From Paenibacillus sp. FSL W8-0426 (GTDB lineage: Bacteria > Bacillota > Bacilli > Paenibacillales > Paenibacillaceae), in contig NZ_CP150203.1 of assembly GCF_037969725.1 (NCBI RefSeq), forward strand, positions 1,814,001-1,878,000: a stretch of 64,000 bases of DNA. The letters are read 5' to 3'. The notes under the pieces were generated by a model. It had not been told where the DNA came from. It was given only the letters and a program-made list of their open reading frames with translations, and did no database searches. Positions 62,461 through 64,000 of the stretch are shown piece by piece. The position numbers were made by a program, and so were the translations under genes. The stretch's first letter is position 1. The number at the start of each line of letters is the position of its first letter.

Positions 62461-62514
62461 AGATCCGTCATTCAGTATGCGGTTATGGCCGCGTGCTGGG
62501 TGCGGGTCTTTTTT
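62461..62514 (+). terminator. Terminator of thrS
   Basis: AGATCCG (62461-62467) pairs with CGGGTCT (62503-62509), one G-U pair, with inner GCGG/CCGC helix, then T5. Confidence 0.65.
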
Positions 62515-62600
62515 GATGGATATCGATTTTAGAGTTATTGGGATTGGTATAACAACAGGGCATTTTGGAAAACCTTTGCAGTAAGGGGGAGGTTATATCC

Positions 62601-63371
62601 ATGTCCATGTTCAAAACAAGTTCAATCCGAACAGTACCATTTCTGTTTATGTGCAGTGTCATCTTTGTTGTACTGATGTTTATAGAGGGAAGACAGGCGT
62701 TAGCTTACACGTTCGAAGAGGATAATGGCGAACGATTTGTCGAGCATATGAACCCTCCGCATCTCGTTTCTGCAGGCATAAGCAGCCATTATGCACAACG
62801 ACTCATCACCAATGACCATGCTCGGGTGACGACGATGGGAGTATTATCCTTGCTGTGGTCCTCGAATGTGAACGATTCCAATGCAGGGAAACTGGCCAAG
62901 AACGGCGATGAATCATCCATACCTGTGTTGGCTCCGCGATCCGAACAAATACTGGATACACATAAAGTAACGGCAACCGGTTATACGGCAGGCGTAGAAT
63001 CCACGGGCAAAGGACCCAAACATCCGCAGTACGGGATAACGTATTCGGGAGTAAAGGTGCGGCGGGACAAGGAAACAGTATCCACGATCGCTGCAGATCC
63101 GAAATTGTTCCCCATGGGCTCCATTCTATACATTCCTGGGTATGGCTACGGAATCGTTGCCGATACGGGTTCAGCCATCAAGGGCAACAAAATCGATCTT
63201 TATTTCCCGACCATCAAACAGGTATATAAGGAATGGGGCAAAAAAGACGTTGAAGTGCAGGTCATCAAACAAGGAAACGGAAAGTGTACCGAAAAAATGC
63301 TGGATGAGCTGACAAAAACAATCAATGTGTATCGAAGCATTCCGGATTCTTGGTTAGACAAGGCCATCTAG
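62601..63371 (+). CDS. Exported 3D-domain protein
   Basis: 256 residues. A membrane/signal helix ([17 protein letters not shown]) is followed by a linker and a C-terminal 3D domain (about 150-235): [32 protein letters not shown] and [19 protein letters not shown] carrying the three conserved Asp residues. Such domains resemble MltA-type lytic transglycosylases and are common in spore and resuscitation proteins. ATG after AAGGGGGAGGTTATATCC. Confidence 0.88.
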   Translation: MSMFKTSSIRTVPFLFMCSVIFVVLMFIEGRQALAYTFEEDNGERFVEHMNPPHLVSAGISSHYAQRLITNDHARVTTMGVLSLLWSSNVNDSNAGKLAKNGDESSIPVLAPRSEQILDTHKVTATGYTAGVESTGKGPKHPQYGITYSGVKVRRDKETVSTIAADPKLFPMGSILYIPGYGYGIVADTGSAIKGNKIDLYFPTIKQVYKEWGKKDVEVQVIKQGNGKCTEKMLDELTKTINVYRSIPDSWLDKAI

Positions 63372-63486
63372 GGTGATTTGGACGATGAATAACGGCAAAG
63401 GACTCTACACATAATACTTCTGGGGACAAGAGCGTTTGTGCATATCGTGCTTGAATCCCAAATACTAAAAGTGAGGTGCATTCATC

Positions 63487-63609
63487 GTGCCAAAAAATTT
63501 CCAAACAGGTCAAACTCCTAACCAGAAGTTCAATGCAGAATTTGGTCAAGAAAACGTAAAAGGAAAAGTGCAAAAGGCTGCGCAAAACAAAGTGCAGGAA
63601 AACATTTAA
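63487..63609 (+). CDS. Gamma-type small acid-soluble spore protein-like
   Basis: 40 residues, rich in Gln, Asn and Lys, no Cys. The segment NQKFNAEFGQENVKGKVQK resembles the repeated unit of SspE (GTEFASETN...QQVKQQN), present here only once. Starts at GTG with GAGGTG 8 bases upstream. Gamma-type SASPs store amino acids for germination. Short, so the family call is moderate. Confidence 0.65.
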   Translation: MPKNFQTGQTPNQKFNAEFGQENVKGKVQKAAQNKVQENI

Positions 63610-63667
63610 CTCCGAGTTTGCCGTAGAAGACCAAGGCCTTAACGAAAAGTAATCAAGTAACGATCAA

Positions 63668-63700
63668 CGCCCTGGAGCTGATGTGCTCCAGGGTGTTGTT
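63668..63700 (+). terminator. Terminator of the SASP-like gene
   Basis: CGCCCTGGAGC (63668-63678) pairs with GCTCCAGGGTG (63685-63695), one G-U pair, then TTGTTTT. Confidence 0.85.
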
Positions 63701-63834
63701 TTATTTATTTTTTTACATAAATACCCATTCACATCGGTCTCGAGACGGAGTTGGGTTCCATCTGCCGCCGCTGTTCATGACTCCTTGTCTGCGTTAAACT
63801 GGTTACAGAATCAATGAAGAAGGAGAAATGAGCG

Positions 63835-64000
63835 ATGAAACATTCTATGCGGGACCGTTGGTGGATTGGCATACCGTTGATCGCGGTCGGTCTGGTCATT
63901 CTGCTCAAACAAATGGGTTACGATATTGACATCGGATACGTGTTTAGAACATACTGGCCGATATTTTTGATTTGGTGGGGATTCAAGGGCCTAACCGAAA
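63835..64000 (+). CDS. LiaF/LiaI-type membrane protein, 3'-truncated
   Basis: 55 residues visible; the frame runs off the right edge. Two helices (WWIGIPLIAVGLVILLKQMG and YWPIFLIWWGFKGL) follow the DUF5668 pattern seen at the start of LiaF/LiaI and related envelope-stress proteins. ATG after AAGGAGAAATGAGCG. Confidence 0.7.
   Translation, partial: MKHSMRDRWWIGIPLIAVGLVILLKQMGYDIDIGYVFRTYWPIFLIWWGFKGLTE

Overview
The window reads as a chromosomal segment of a low-to-moderate GC, endospore-forming Firmicute, most likely a Paenibacillus. The reasons are strong AGGAGG ribosome binding sites with many GTG/TTG starts, T-box and S-box leaders, a consensus PerR box, spore genes (Spo0E-like, CotF-like, gamma-type SASP, ytxC), alaR-alaT and ytxC-thrS pairs as in Bacillus, and a pheST-zapA-mutS2 order. 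No prophage, insertion sequence, CRISPR array or rRNA was seen. The genus call is inference from gene content.

Region by region. 1-6.6 kb: branched-chain amino acid genes ilvB (cut by the window edge), ilvN, ilvC and leuB, interrupted by an opposite-strand aldo-keto reductase, then a PerR-box-controlled 2-Cys peroxiredoxin. 6.6-16 kb: a zinc-ribbon protein, a soluble PAS histidine kinase, a MoxR/DUF58/DUF4129 operon, an orphan DRE-TIM aldolase and a membrane GGDEF-EAL protein. 16-30 kb: tRNA-Pro and tRNA-Gly, an ABC-F gene behind an attenuator-like leader, a T-box-controlled pheST operon, a giant ZapA-coiled-coil protein with 36-residue tandem repeats, a CuA-type lipoprotein, a YvlD-like membrane protein and mutS2. 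30-46 kb: small membrane and zinc proteins, an MFS transporter, an FAD oxidoreductase beside spore-coat-like genes, alaR-alaT, a Spo0E-like phosphatase, cobalamin-related genes, DedA, RluA, a 5'-3' exonuclease, a ROK sugar kinase and CorA. 47-53 kb: an S-box (SAM-I) riboswitch followed by metA-metI-metC, then mqnC of the futalosine menaquinone route. 53-64 kb: an AKR-dehydrogenase operon, a YitT-like protein, the KhtTU K+/H+ antiporter, ytxC, a T-box-controlled thrS, a 3D-domain exported protein, a SASP, and a membrane gene cut at the right edge.

Much of the unexplained signal is in leaders and intergenic RNA. Multi-helix elements that match no family I could name sit between ilvN and ilvC, upstream of the histidine kinase, in the long 5' UTR of corA (minus strand), between the alcohol dehydrogenase and the yitT-like gene, and directly before khtT, where a small hairpin also masks the ribosome binding site. 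The most unusual protein is the 1046-residue ZapA fusion. All RNA structures were paired by eye and need covariation tests.
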